NCBI RefSeq assembly: GCF_011044255.1
Contig: NZ_CP049107.1
Span: 3,593,001 to 3,657,000 of the forward strand
Direction: 5' to 3'
Source: Rhizorhabdus phycosphaerae
Lineage (GTDB): Bacteria; Pseudomonadota; Alphaproteobacteria; Sphingomonadales; Sphingomonadaceae
DNA length: 64,000 nt
The position numbers and the translations under genes are program-made. Positions within the stretch are counted from its first letter, which is position 1. Each line of letters opens with the position of its first letter. This document shows, one piece after another, positions 10,182-19,625 of the stretch. The notes below the pieces were generated by a model. That model did not search any database, was not told where the DNA came from, and worked only from the letters and a program-made list of their open reading frames with translations.

Positions 10182-11096
10182 TCATTTGCTGTCGTTCAGA
10201 AAAGTGCGGACGTCGGCGATGCTGGCGGCGCTGGCTTCCTCCTGGGGGGCGTGGCCGACATCGTCGTAGATGATGAGCTTCGAACCCGGGATCGCCGCCG
10301 CCAGCTGATCGGCCTGCGCGACCGGGACGACCTTGTCGGCGCGTCCCCACAGGATCAGCGTCGGCGCCTTGATCTTGGTCAGGAGCGGCTTGGGGTCGGG
10401 CAATGTGAACTGCTCGAGATGGGCGACCAGCGCCGGTCCGTTGCGCGCGATCAGCGCGCGCATCTGGTCGAGCCGCGCCGGGGACAGCCGCTCGGGGTGA
10501 GCGAAGATCGCAGCGGTGGAATAGGCGACCGCCGCAGGGGTGGGGGCGAGCAGATAGGCGCGCATCGCGGGCGGCACGGGGACTGGCTTTTCGGTCACGC
10601 CGTTGATCGAGAAGGCGGCGCTGTCGACCAGGATGAGCCGATCGACGCGCGACGGGCTGCTCGCCGCGAAATTCCAGGCGACGAGACCGCCAAAGCTGTT
10701 TCCCGCGACGGTCGCCTTCCGGACGTGGAGCGCGTCGAGGAGCAGCCCGAGCTGGCGGACGCGGGTGGCGGTGTCGTAGCGCTCGTCCGGATCGGGCCCA
10801 CTCTGCCCGTGCCCGGCCAGGTCGAAGCGGATCACGCGATGGTCACGGGACAGATCGGCGGCCCAGGCGTCCCAGCTGTCGAGGCTGAAGGTGAAGCCGT
10901 GGATCAGCACGATCGCGGGCGCGTGGCGTGGACCCTCGTCGCGCAGACGGAAGCGGACACCGTCGACGGTCAGGAAGCGGTCGGGCGTCGCCGGAGCCGT
11001 GACGGCGTCGCCCGAGTGGTGCTCGGGATGCGCTGCGCCCACACCCGCCAGGCAGGCGGCTGCCAATGCGGCAAAGATAAGTTGATGGCGCCCCAT
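10182..11096 (-). CDS. Secreted alpha/beta hydrolase
   Basis: The 304-residue protein starts at ATG 11096, preceded by GGGAGCAGGA. A signal peptide (residues 1-22, cleavage near GVGAA) implies a periplasmic enzyme. The alpha/beta-hydrolase fold is shown by the oxyanion motif LIHGFTFS, DLAGHGQSGPD, the nucleophile elbow GNSFGG with Ser134, and a late DDVGHAPQEE region providing the catalytic His. It resembles meta-cleavage hydrolases and esterases such as the MhpC/BphD group in layout. Its place in front of the TonB receptor suggests that it hydrolyses the imported ligand in the periplasm, but the substrate is not determined. Confidence 0.88.
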   Translation of the reverse strand: MGRHQLIFAALAAACLAGVGAAHPEHHSGDAVTAPATPDRFLTVDGVRFRLRDEGPRHAPAIVLIHGFTFSLDSWDAWAADLSRDHRVIRFDLAGHGQSGPDPDERYDTATRVRQLGLLLDALHVRKATVAGNSFGGLVAWNFAASSPSRVDRLILVDSAAFSINGVTEKPVPVPPAMRAYLLAPTPAAVAYSTAAIFAHPERLSPARLDQMRALIARNGPALVAHLEQFTLPDPKPLLTKIKAPTLILWGRADKVVPVAQADQLAAAIPGSKLIIYDDVGHAPQEEASAASIADVRTFLNDSK

Positions 11097-11211
11097 CGAG
11101 ACGATCCTGCTCCCTGTACTGCGGTCGTAATCCGCATTCTTGCCTAAAGGATAAGCGGGGGACGGATGCTGTCGATGACGCTTCGGATCAACTTTTATGG
11201 GACAATTTCGC

Positions 11212-12246
11212 TCAACGGGATGCGTCGCGATAGTCTCCGGGCGCCATGCCATTCCATTGCCGAAACGCGCGGGCGAAGCTTCTCCCGTCCGAAAATCCCA
11301 GATTTTCGGCTACGTCCGCGATGCTGCTCCCTTCGGCGAGCGCGGCGCGTGCGAGCTGATTGAGAAAGGTTGCGCGCACCATCCGGAAGGCGGTGCCGCT
11401 TTCGCCGAGCCTGCGACGCAGGGTAGCGACGCTCATGCCCATGGCCGAAGCGACCTCGCTCTGCTCGAAGCGACCGGCGGCCAGTTCGCGTTCGACCCGC
11501 GTGACGATGTCCAGCCCGTCGGGCGCCATGATTTCCAGCCGGTCGAGCATGTCGGCCACGCCGCCATATATCGTCCGTGCCGAGAGGACGGGGCTGCCCG
11601 CCGTGGCCGCGGGAAGCGCTCCGGTCGCGCTGTCATAGTCGAGCCCGAAGGCACCCGCCGAGGGCCTGATCGCGACCCCGAGAAAGCCGAGATGCGCGCG
11701 TTCCGTCGCCGGCCCCCTTGTCCGGATCGAACGGAGACTGACCGATGCGCCGGATGGGGCGAGCGAGGCGATCAGCACATGGACATAGACGAGCAGGCAT
11801 TCGAGCGAGAGGATGACGAACGCGTCGTCCGGATCGAGCGCATAGGGGAAATCGGCGTCGTCGATGGTGTAGCTGATATTGCCGCCCCGTCTTTGCACCT
11901 GATTGTAGCGGTTGCCGTGGATGATGTTGTAGCTGCTCGCCAGCACCTCCATGACCTCGCCGATGGTGGCGCACCCGCGCAGGCGGGACTGCACCAGATC
12001 GGATGTGCCGACCATGAGGGGCCTGAGCGACACGTGGCAGCTCTCGTCACCGCCCTGGAGCGCCATTTGCTCGCAGATACGGAAATAGTCGGAGAGACGA
12101 AGCGGCGCTGCCGCTGCACCCTCGAACAGGTCTGCCGGCAGAGCGGCGCGGCGCAGGATATTGGCGGGAGCCAGACCGCTCGCTTCCATCATCGACAGCA
12201 GCGGTCGCACCGACCCGATCGTGAGCGATGGGGCCGAAGCTGCCAT
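11212..12246 (-). CDS. AraC-family transcriptional regulator
   Basis: The 344-residue protein starts at ATG 12246 (MAASAPSLT); GTG at 12276 is an alternative with equally weak ribosome-site support. Its N-terminal about 190 residues match the Arabinose_bd-type ligand domain (LLSMMEASGLAPANILRRAALP and FRICEQMALQ). The C-terminal 90 residues form the AraC double helix-turn-helix: SVATLRRRLGESGTAFRMVR and the second helix SIADVAENLGFSDGRSFARAFRQWNG. It precedes the hydrolase-receptor-MFS genes on the same strand with a 115-base gap, and is the obvious candidate to control them. Confidence 0.9.
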   Translation of the reverse strand: MAASAPSLTIGSVRPLLSMMEASGLAPANILRRAALPADLFEGAAAAPLRLSDYFRICEQMALQGGDESCHVSLRPLMVGTSDLVQSRLRGCATIGEVMEVLASSYNIIHGNRYNQVQRRGGNISYTIDDADFPYALDPDDAFVILSLECLLVYVHVLIASLAPSGASVSLRSIRTRGPATERAHLGFLGVAIRPSAGAFGLDYDSATGALPAATAGSPVLSARTIYGGVADMLDRLEIMAPDGLDIVTRVERELAAGRFEQSEVASAMGMSVATLRRRLGESGTAFRMVRATFLNQLARAALAEGSSIADVAENLGFSDGRSFARAFRQWNGMAPGDYRDASR

Positions 12247-12331
12247 GTCCCGGGGCGTGATGGCGCTCTCTTTCACCCGCTCGCTTTTGTCCCGCCCGAC
12301 GGGCGGTATCAAGGTCGGGACATTGCGAATG

Positions 12332-13894
12332 TCATTGAACCAGCGCCGCCTGGAGCGCCTGGGCAAGCGAACTGGGGGAGAAGGGCTTGCGTAGGACGAT
12401 CGCCCGGTCGCCGAGCACCGCTTCGATGGCATCGGACTTCGCGAAGCCGGTCGCGAAAACGATCCTGATCGTCGGATGCAGCCGCAGGGCCGCTTCCGCC
12501 AGATCGGCGCCGTTCATGTCGGGCATCGCGAAATCGAGCAGCAGGGCCGTTGGCGTATCGCGCTCGATCAGCTCGAGTGCGGCCCGGCCATTGTCCGCGA
12601 CCGTCACCTTGCAGCCGAGATCGGCAAGCATGTCGGCGACCACTTCGCGCACGATGGGCTCGTCGTCGACCACCAATACGCGCAGCCCTTCCAGCGCCTG
12701 GCGATCCGGGGGCGAGGCGGATCGATCTTCGGCGGGCGCCGCTGCGCCGCCTGCCGTCCGGCGCAGGAAGATGGTCACGGTGGTGCCCCGTCCCGGCGCG
12801 GAATCGATCGTCACGGTTCCGCCGCTCTGCGTCGCCATGCCGAAAACCATGCTGAGGCCAAGGCCGGAGCCCTTGCCCACGGCCTTGGTGGTAAAGAAGG
12901 GTTCGAACGCGCGCGACAGCGTTGCCTCGTCCATGCCCGTTCCCGTGTCGGTCACGCTGAAGGTGGCATAGTCGCCGTCGGCGAGGTCGTCGCGGCCGGA
13001 GATCGACACTGCATCGACCGTGATCGTGAGTCTGCCACCCTCGGGCATTGCGTCGCGGGCGTTCAAGGCGAGGTTGAGCAGGGCGAGCTCGAGCTGGACG
13101 GCGTCGGTGATGACGGCCTCCGGGGCGTCCTCGGTGCGAAATTCCAGGGCGATGGCCGGTTCGATCGTGCGGGCCAGCAGCTCCTTCAGCCCTGCGAGCA
13201 TCTCGTCGAGGCGCACCGGCCGAAGCTCGATCCGCTGGATGCGCGAGAAGGAGAGGAGCTGGCTGGTCAGCCGCCGGCCGCGTTCGAGCGCGGCGAGCGC
13301 CGATCCGCTCAGCCGCTGGAGACGTTCGTCACCGCGCGACCGGGCGCTGATCAGGTCGAGGCTGCCGCCGATGACCTGCAGCAGATTGTTGAAGTCATGC
13401 GCGATTCCGCCCGTCAGCTGGCCCATCGCCTCCATCTTTCGGGACTGGACCAGAGCCGCTTCGGCCTTTTCGCGCTGGATGATCTCCTCGCGCAGCGCGG
13501 CGTTCGCCGCTCGCAGCTTTGCCGGAGACGGAAGGGCGACGGCTTTTGGCAGAAGAGGCCACAACAAGGCCGCCGTCAGCACCGATGCAATCGCGGTCAC
13601 CGCCTTCGCCAGGGCTTCCAGTTCATAGGCGCCGTTCCAGAGGTTCCAGAGCGCGATCAGGTGGGTCAGCCCGCAGGCGGTGATGAACAGCGCGAACAGC
13701 CAGAAAATCCCGCCAAAGGCCACATCGCGGCGACGGCGGACGAAAATGACCAGGGCTACGGGAATCGAGAAATAGGCCAGGGCGATGAGGATATCGGAGA
13801 GCGCCATCGTCCAGACCAGCCATGGGTCCCACAGAAGGCAATAGCCATGTGGCGCATAGCGGCCACTGGCCAGTTCACGGAACGTCTCGAACAT
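12332..13894 (-). CDS. Hybrid histidine kinase with ETR1-like ethylene-binding membrane domain
   Basis: The 520-residue protein starts at ATG 13894 (AGGGGTG upstream). Three N-terminal helices (about residues 29-110) match the plant ethylene-receptor sensor: LSDILIALAYFSIP and ITACGLTHLIALWN. Asp34, Tyr41, Ile44, Pro45, Cys74 and His78 correspond, at a constant offset of nine, to ETR1 Asp25, Tyr32, Ile35, Pro36, Cys65 and His69, the copper- and ethylene-binding set. A linker leads to a HisKA domain (GGIAHDFNN, His166), an HATPase domain and a C-terminal receiver with the phospho-acceptor in LLLDFAMPDMNG. It lacks the plant GAF domain. Whether it binds ethylene or another small ligand is inference. 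Confidence 0.87.
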   Translation of the reverse strand: MFETFRELASGRYAPHGYCLLWDPWLVWTMALSDILIALAYFSIPVALVIFVRRRRDVAFGGIFWLFALFITACGLTHLIALWNLWNGAYELEALAKAVTAIASVLTAALLWPLLPKAVALPSPAKLRAANAALREEIIQREKAEAALVQSRKMEAMGQLTGGIAHDFNNLLQVIGGSLDLISARSRGDERLQRLSGSALAALERGRRLTSQLLSFSRIQRIELRPVRLDEMLAGLKELLARTIEPAIALEFRTEDAPEAVITDAVQLELALLNLALNARDAMPEGGRLTITVDAVSISGRDDLADGDYATFSVTDTGTGMDEATLSRAFEPFFTTKAVGKGSGLGLSMVFGMATQSGGTVTIDSAPGRGTTVTIFLRRTAGGAAAPAEDRSASPPDRQALEGLRVLVVDDEPIVREVVADMLADLGCKVTVADNGRAALELIERDTPTALLLDFAMPDMNGADLAEAALRLHPTIRIVFATGFAKSDAIEAVLGDRAIVLRKPFSPSSLAQALQAALVQ

Positions 13895-14055
13895 CGCGGT
13901 GACACCCCTGCTGCGCGGCTCGTTGCAAGGTAGACCATAGGCCGCGGGACCGGAAGCAAAACAAGGGGAAGGGTGCAGCCTATATTGCAGTCCTGACATA
14001 TCCCGTCAGAAAGCCGCGATATGAGCGACAGCGGGAATCGGTATCGGAACAGAGG

Positions 14056-16854
14056 TTGAGCTTGCGCAATTTTGGATATGGCGGCGTCGCGGCACTGGGT
14101 CTCCTTCTGGGCGGCGTCGACGCTGTCCAGGCGCAGCAGGCCGCCCCGACGGGGACCGAGCAGCGGCCGAACGAGTCGGGTGACGAAGCCGATTATGAGG
14201 ACAGCAACCCTATCCTCGTGACCGGGCAGCGCCAGCGTGGCGCGGTGACGGGCGATATTCCGCCGATCCAGCAGCTGAATGGCGGCGACGTCCGCGCGCT
14301 GGGCGTCAATTCGGTCGCCGAACTGCTCGATGAACTGGCACCGCAGACGCGCAGCGGTCAGGGGCGGGGCGGCGAGGCACCGGTTACCCTGCTCAACGGC
14401 CGGCGCATTTCGGGCTTCCGCGAAATACGCGACATTCCGACCGAGGCGATCGAGCGCGTCGACATCCTGCCCGAGGAGGTCGCCCTCAAATATGGCTACA
14501 GCGCCAACCAGCGCGTGGTGAACATCGTGTTGCGCCGCCGCTTTCGCGCGATCACGGGCGAGGTCGAGGGCGGGCTTTCGACGCGGGGCGGGGCCGAAAC
14601 CGGCGAGGCGGAGGTCAATCTGCTCCACATCCGCCGCGACCAGCGCCTCAACGTCAACATCGAATATGAGCATAGCGCCGCCATCACCGAGGCGGATCGC
14701 AACCTGGTCTCGCGCAGCGGCCGCAGCTTCGACGCGGTCGGCAATGTCGAGGCCGCGACGCGCGGCTCGGAAATCGATCCGGCGCTCAGCATATTGGCGG
14801 GTCAGCCCGTCACCGTGGCAGGCGTGCCTGCCAGTGCGGCGTCCGGCGCACCGGCGCTGTCCGATTTCGTGGCCGGCGCCAACCGTCCGAACAGCAGCGA
14901 TGTCGGCCGCTTTCGCACGATCCGCCCGCGCACCCGCACGCTCGACGTGAACAGCGTCTATTCGCGGACGATCCTCGACAATGTTGCGGCGACGCTCAAC
15001 GCCAATCTCAACGTCTCGGACAGCGACAGCCTGCGCGGCCTGCCCGGCTCGGCGTTGCAGCTGCCGTCGTCCAACCCCTTCTCCCCCTTCGGCACCGACG
15101 TGTCGCTGCTGCGCTATCTCGGTGACGATCCGCTGACCCAGGCGAGTTCCGGCTGGACCGGGCATCTCGGCTTCTCGCTCGACAAGGATGTGGCGAAGTG
15201 GAAGCTGTCGCTGACCGGCAATTACGACCATGTCGTCAGCCGCACGCGGACCTGGCGCGGCTATGACCTGACCGACCTGCAAAGCGCGATCCTCGCGGGC
15301 AATGCGTCGGTCAATCCGTTCGGCCCGATCGCCGGCGGCTATCTCGACACGCGCATCGTCGATCGGGCGCGCTCGACCTCGGACAGCGGGGACATTCAGC
15401 TGGTTGCGAACGGCCCGCTGCTCGAGCTGCCGGCGGGACCGCTCAACGCCAGCGTCAAGGGCGGGTTCAGCGCGCTCGGCCTCGACAGCCGGTCTACCCG
15501 GTCGGGTATTCTCAGCACGGCGGACCTGTCGCGAACCGACGTCAACGGCCGCGTCAGCCTCGACCTGCCGCTGACCAGCCGCCGCAACGATGTTCTCCCG
15601 GCGATCGGCGACCTGTCGATCAACGTCAACGCGGCGGTCGATCGTTATTCCGATTTCGGCGCGCTCGGCGCCTATGGCTATGGCACGACGTGGAAGCCGC
15701 GCGACGGAATCAGCCTGATCTTCTCGATGACGCATGATCGCAACGCGCCGTCGGTCCAGCAACTCGGCAATCCGCTGGTCCTGACCCCCGACGTCCGGAC
15801 CTATGACTATCTGCGGGGCGTGACGGTAGACATTGCCCAGCTGGGCGGTGGCAATCCCGATCTTCTCGCCGACCGGCGCCGGGTGATGAAGCTCGGCCTC
15901 ACGCTCAAGCCGTTCAAGGAGGATGTCACCCTCTCGGCCGACTATGTCCACAGCCGCATCCGCAACGCGATTGCGGGCTTCCCCGAGCCGACCCCGGCCA
16001 TCGCCGCCGCCTTCGCCGATCGCTTCGTCCGCGACGAGGATGGCGATCTGGTCCGGATCGACGGCCGCGCGGTCAATTTCGACCGTCAGGAGCAGAGCCA
16101 GCTGCGCTGGGGGCTGACCTTCACCAAAAGGCTGAAGACCGCCCAGTCGGTGATCGACGCGATGCGTTCGGGCGCGATGGCGCGTCGCTTCGCCGAGCGG
16201 CGCGCGGAGGCCGCGAAAAGGGGCGAAGCGGCAGGCGGCAGGCCGGGTGGCGAAAATGGTGCCGCGCCTGGTGCGCCGCCGCCCGATCGGCCTGCGCAGG
16301 CTGGCGGCCCGCAGGCACCGGGCGGCCCCGGCGGCCCTCCGGGCTTTCGTGGTCCGGGCGGCGGGCAGGGCGGACGGCTGCAGGTCTCGCTGTTCCACAC
16401 CTGGCATCTGAAGGAAGAGATCCTCATTCGCCGGGGCCTGCCGGTGCTCGACCTGCTCGACGGCGATGCGATCGGCGCGACCGGCGGCACGCCGCGCCAT
16501 GAGCTGGAAGCGCAGTTCACCTATTCCAACAATGGTCTCGGCCTGCGCCTGACCGGAAACTGGCAGCAGGGGACGACGGTGAACGCGGCACCGGGTTCGC
16601 CCACGGGCGATCTGCGTTTCGGGTCGCTGGCGAAAGTCAATGCCCGGCTGTTCGTCAACCTCGCCCAGATACCGGCGCTCGCCAATGCCGACTGGGCGCA
16701 GGGCGCGCGCGTCTCGCTGCGTGTGGACAATCTGTTCGACACGCTGCCCCGCGTGCGCGACGCGACCGGCGCCACGCCGTCGCGCTATCAGGGCAGCTTT
16801 CTCGATCCGGTCGGCCGCGCGATCCGCATCGAGTTTCGCAAGGCCTTCTTCTGA
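14056..16854 (+). CDS. TonB-dependent receptor with Pro/Gly-rich insert
   Basis: The 932-residue protein has a signal peptide (MSLRNFGYGGVAALG, cleavage near AQAQQ), a plug region beginning PILVTGQRQRG and IERVDILPEEVALKYGYSA, then a long barrel ending in Phe (RKAFF). A segment at residues about 715-775 is dominated by Pro, Gly and Ala and carries no barrel pattern. The plug lacks the canonical 'LRGPQG' loop seen in the other two receptors here. The start codon is TTG at 14056, with a second in-frame TTG at 14062 that is better spaced from AGAGG. It is divergent from the ethylene-receptor-like kinase. The ligand is unknown. Confidence 0.88.
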   Translation: MSLRNFGYGGVAALGLLLGGVDAVQAQQAAPTGTEQRPNESGDEADYEDSNPILVTGQRQRGAVTGDIPPIQQLNGGDVRALGVNSVAELLDELAPQTRSGQGRGGEAPVTLLNGRRISGFREIRDIPTEAIERVDILPEEVALKYGYSANQRVVNIVLRRRFRAITGEVEGGLSTRGGAETGEAEVNLLHIRRDQRLNVNIEYEHSAAITEADRNLVSRSGRSFDAVGNVEAATRGSEIDPALSILAGQPVTVAGVPASAASGAPALSDFVAGANRPNSSDVGRFRTIRPRTRTLDVNSVYSRTILDNVAATLNANLNVSDSDSLRGLPGSALQLPSSNPFSPFGTDVSLLRYLGDDPLTQASSGWTGHLGFSLDKDVAKWKLSLTGNYDHVVSRTRTWRGYDLTDLQSAILAGNASVNPFGPIAGGYLDTRIVDRARSTSDSGDIQLVANGPLLELPAGPLNASVKGGFSALGLDSRSTRSGILSTADLSRTDVNGRVSLDLPLTSRRNDVLPAIGDLSINVNAAVDRYSDFGALGAYGYGTTWKPRDGISLIFSMTHDRNAPSVQQLGNPLVLTPDVRTYDYLRGVTVDIAQLGGGNPDLLADRRRVMKLGLTLKPFKEDVTLSADYVHSRIRNAIAGFPEPTPAIAAAFADRFVRDEDGDLVRIDGRAVNFDRQEQSQLRWGLTFTKRLKTAQSVIDAMRSGAMARRFAERRAEAAKRGEAAGGRPGGENGAAPGAPPPDRPAQAGGPQAPGGPGGPPGFRGPGGGQGGRLQVSLFHTWHLKEEILIRRGLPVLDLLDGDAIGATGGTPRHELEAQFTYSNNGLGLRLTGNWQQGTTVNAAPGSPTGDLRFGSLAKVNARLFVNLAQIPALANADWAQGARVSLRVDNLFDTLPRVRDATGATPSRYQGSFLDPVGRAIRIEFRKAFF

Positions 16855-16857
16855 CGG

Positions 16858-18561
16858 TCAGGCCCGGATCAGCCGGCCGGGCCGGGCGCCGGTCGGCTCG
16901 CCGTCGCGGCTGACCACCTCGCCCTTGACGATGGTGGCGCGATAGCCGTCGGCGCGCTGGATCAGCCGCCGTCCGCCGCCTGGAAGATCGTAGCGCAGTT
17001 CCGGTTCGCGCAGTGCGAGCGCGTCGAGGTCGATCAGGTTGATGTCGGCGCGCAGGCCGGGCTTCAGCAAGCCGCGATCATCGAAGCCGGCGATCGAAGC
17101 GGTAGCCGAGGTCATCCGCCGCACGATGTCGGCCAGCGGCTTTCGCCCCTGCGCCCGGTCGCGCACCCAGTGCGTCAGCGCGAAGGTCGAATAGCTGGCG
17201 TCGCAGATCGTGCCGACATGCGCGCCACCGTCGCCGAGGCCCAGCACGACATCGGGATGATCGAGCATCGCCCCGACCGCGTCGAGCTTGCCGTCGGCGA
17301 AATTGGCCATGGCGAGGTAGAGCTTCCCGCCGCTCTCGCCCTCGGTCATCAGATCATAGGCGAGCGCTTCAGGGCTGATCCCACGGCTGGCCGCCATGCC
17401 CGCGATGCTGCGCTCGGGCGGCTGCTCATAATCGGGCCGTTCGCCCAGCACGAACATCGTGTCGAACTGCCGCACCATCCGGCCCAGCACCAACGCGGGA
17501 TCGGGATCGACCGGCTCGGCCAGTATCGCCGCCCGGATCGCCGGATCGCGCAGCCGGGCCAGCCGTTCGGCCAGTGGCAGCGCCGACAGCTGCTTATAGG
17601 TGGCGGTTGTATAGAAGGGGTTGAGCGTAAGTTCGAAGCCCAGCAGCATCCCGATGGCCCGGGGCATCAGCTGCGCTTTCACCACCGCGCCGCCCGCATT
17701 GGCCGCGCTCAGCTGTTCGAGCAGGCGGGGCCAGGCATAGGGCCCGCTGTTGCTGCACCCCATCGAGAAGGTGAGCGGACGCTCCGCCTCGCGCGCGATA
17801 TCGGCGAGGGCGGCGATCGACCGGTCGGGCAAATGGACGTCCTCGACGATCTGGAACACGCCCTTGCCCTTGTCCCGGAGAACCCGCGCCAGCGCCAGCA
17901 TCTCCGCATCGGCCGCGCCATAGGTGGGGATGGCCTGCCCGTCGCTCGACCGGTGGAAGAAGGTGCGCGACGTGGCGATGCCCAGCGCCCCCGCGTCGAG
18001 CGCCTCGCCCAGCAGCCGCGCCATCTCCGCCAGATCCTCGGCGGTCGCCGCCTCGCGCGCGGCGCCGCGCTCGCCCATCACATGGACCCGCAATGCCGCG
18101 TGCGGGACATAGGCGGCGACATCCATGTCGTAGCGCCGCGCCGCGATCACATCGAGATAGTCGGTGAAGCTGGTCCAGCTCCACGGAAGCCCCTCGGCCA
18201 GCACCGGATAGGGGATGTCCTCGACCCCCTCCATCAGCCGGATCAGCAACTCGCGCCGCTCGGGCAGGCAGGGCGCGAAGCCGACCCCGCAATTGCCGAT
18301 CACCGCCGTGGTGACACCATGATAGCAGGACGGGGTCAGCCGCTCCTCCCAGGTTACCTGCCCGTCATAATGGGTGTGGAGGTCGACGAAGCCGGGCGTG
18401 ACGATCAGGCCCGATGCGTCGATGTCCTGCGCGGCCGGGGGCAGATCGTCGCCGATCGCCGCGATCAGCCCGTCCCTTATGCCGATGTCGGCTCGGAAAG
18501 GCTCGGCCCCGCTGCCGTCGACGATCAGGCCGTCCCGGATCGTCAGGTCGAAATCGCTCAT
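16858..18561 (-). CDS. N-acyl-D-amino-acid deacylase-like amidohydrolase
   Basis: The 567-residue protein starts at ATG 18561 and overlaps the TauD stop by ATGA. The amidohydrolase metal site is visible as [17 protein letters not shown] near residue 60; [10 protein letters not shown] follows, and [19 protein letters not shown] is near residue 440. These match D-aminoacylase and related dihydroorotase-like enzymes (Amidohydro_3). The reaction is probably release of a carboxylic acid from an N-acyl-D-amino acid or similar amide. Coupling to an Fe/2-oxoglutarate oxygenase suggests a short catabolic module. It converges on the TonB receptor gene 3 bases away. Substrate unknown. Confidence 0.87.
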   Translation of the reverse strand: MSDFDLTIRDGLIVDGSGAEPFRADIGIRDGLIAAIGDDLPPAAQDIDASGLIVTPGFVDLHTHYDGQVTWEERLTPSCYHGVTTAVIGNCGVGFAPCLPERRELLIRLMEGVEDIPYPVLAEGLPWSWTSFTDYLDVIAARRYDMDVAAYVPHAALRVHVMGERGAAREAATAEDLAEMARLLGEALDAGALGIATSRTFFHRSSDGQAIPTYGAADAEMLALARVLRDKGKGVFQIVEDVHLPDRSIAALADIAREAERPLTFSMGCSNSGPYAWPRLLEQLSAANAGGAVVKAQLMPRAIGMLLGFELTLNPFYTTATYKQLSALPLAERLARLRDPAIRAAILAEPVDPDPALVLGRMVRQFDTMFVLGERPDYEQPPERSIAGMAASRGISPEALAYDLMTEGESGGKLYLAMANFADGKLDAVGAMLDHPDVVLGLGDGGAHVGTICDASYSTFALTHWVRDRAQGRKPLADIVRRMTSATASIAGFDDRGLLKPGLRADINLIDLDALALREPELRYDLPGGGRRLIQRADGYRATIVKGEVVSRDGEPTGARPGRLIRA

Positions 18562-19460
18562 GCCGCTTCCTCCGCATCGAGCAGCCGCCCGGTCGCCTGC
18601 GTGCCCTTGATCGTGGTCCGGTGGACGATCCGTATCTGGTCGACCGGATGGCCGAGCGCGGCGTGGAGCATGGTGCGATTGTCCCACAGCACCATGTCGC
18701 CGTTCTGCCAGTCATGGATATAATGGAAAGCCGGCTGGACGATATGCTCGATCAGCCGCTGGATCAGTGCATCGCTGCGTGGGCGGTCCATGCCCAGGAT
18801 GCGGTCGACGTTGAGCGTGCTGAGCGCCAGCAGCCTGCGGCCGGTCTCGGGATGCGCCCAGGCCAGCGGCACGGCGACCGGCGGAAAATCGGGATAGCTG
18901 TCGTTGCGCGGGCTGATCCGGCGGCCGCCGGGATTGTTGAATCGCATCTCCTCCAGCCCCGCACGGAACAGATAGACCGCCTCCAGCCCCTCGATTTCGG
19001 CCTTGGTCGCCTCGTCCAACGCGTCATAGGCGGCGGCGAGGTCGAGCCAGCCCGTCTGCCCGCCATCGCGCGTCCGCTGCACCATGCGCAGCACCGCCCC
19101 GGCATTGGGCGTGGTGACGAAGGCGCCGTCGCTGTGCCACGGAATCCGCCCGTGGATCGCCACCCCGTCATGCTCATAGACCGGCCCCGACGGCCCATCC
19201 TTGTTGGTCAGCAGGATCAGGTCCGGATTGTCCGGATGGCGGAACTTCGGAATGACATGCGGCTCGAGCGTGCCGACGCAGCGGCTGAGCCGCAACTGCG
19301 CCTCGGGCGACGTCCCCGGCCCGCGCACGAGCAGCATGCCATGGTCGAGCCACGCCTGCCGCACCGCCGCTGCCGTGGCAGCGGGCACGTCGCGTTCGAG
19401 ATCCAGCCCGACAAGCTCCCGCCCGATCGGACCGCCCAGCGGCCGAAGCTCGAATCCCAT
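18558..19460 (-). CDS. TauD/TfdA-family Fe(II)/2-oxoglutarate dioxygenase
   Basis: The protein has 300 residues from ATG 19460 (MGFELRPLGG); GGAGAGG lies at a fitting distance, while ATG 19469 directly abuts it. The iron-binding triad is complete: H109-x-D111 in PWHSDGAF and the distal His280 in IVHRTTIKG. The start GPIGRELVGLDLE and the end are typical of taurine/alpha-ketoglutarate dioxygenases, which hydroxylate substrates to release sulfite, phenol or an amine. The gene is coupled to the downstream amidohydrolase by a 4-base overlap. It is divergent from the toxin gene. Confidence 0.9.
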   Translation of the reverse strand: MGFELRPLGGPIGRELVGLDLERDVPAATAAAVRQAWLDHGMLLVRGPGTSPEAQLRLSRCVGTLEPHVIPKFRHPDNPDLILLTNKDGPSGPVYEHDGVAIHGRIPWHSDGAFVTTPNAGAVLRMVQRTRDGGQTGWLDLAAAYDALDEATKAEIEGLEAVYLFRAGLEEMRFNNPGGRRISPRNDSYPDFPPVAVPLAWAHPETGRRLLALSTLNVDRILGMDRPRSDALIQRLIEHIVQPAFHYIHDWQNGDMVLWDNRTMLHAALGHPVDQIRIVHRTTIKGTQATGRLLDAEEAA

Positions 19461-19625
19461 GCTGCGCATCCTCTCCTCGGCAGTCGCGAGGATGATAGGC
19501 GCGGCGGCGGGGGAGTGCATGGTTCAAATGGATTAGCAGACAGACCCAGTACAAAGCTGCGGCGGGAAGCGGGCCTTGGTCGGCATCGGCTTGCGCGTTG
19601 GGCGTCATTGACGTATATAGCCACG

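Noticed and set aside
13756-16500. A 914-residue minus-strand open frame opposite the second TonB receptor gene
   Set aside because: It is antisense to a well-supported receptor, has no family motif and an Arg-heavy composition typical of GC-rich shadow frames, and it overlaps the real kinase gene.
18414-19625. A long plus-strand frame extending the toxin gene upstream by about 400 codons
   Set aside because: It is antisense to the TauD and amidohydrolase genes; the toxin's own start is the GTG at 19626.
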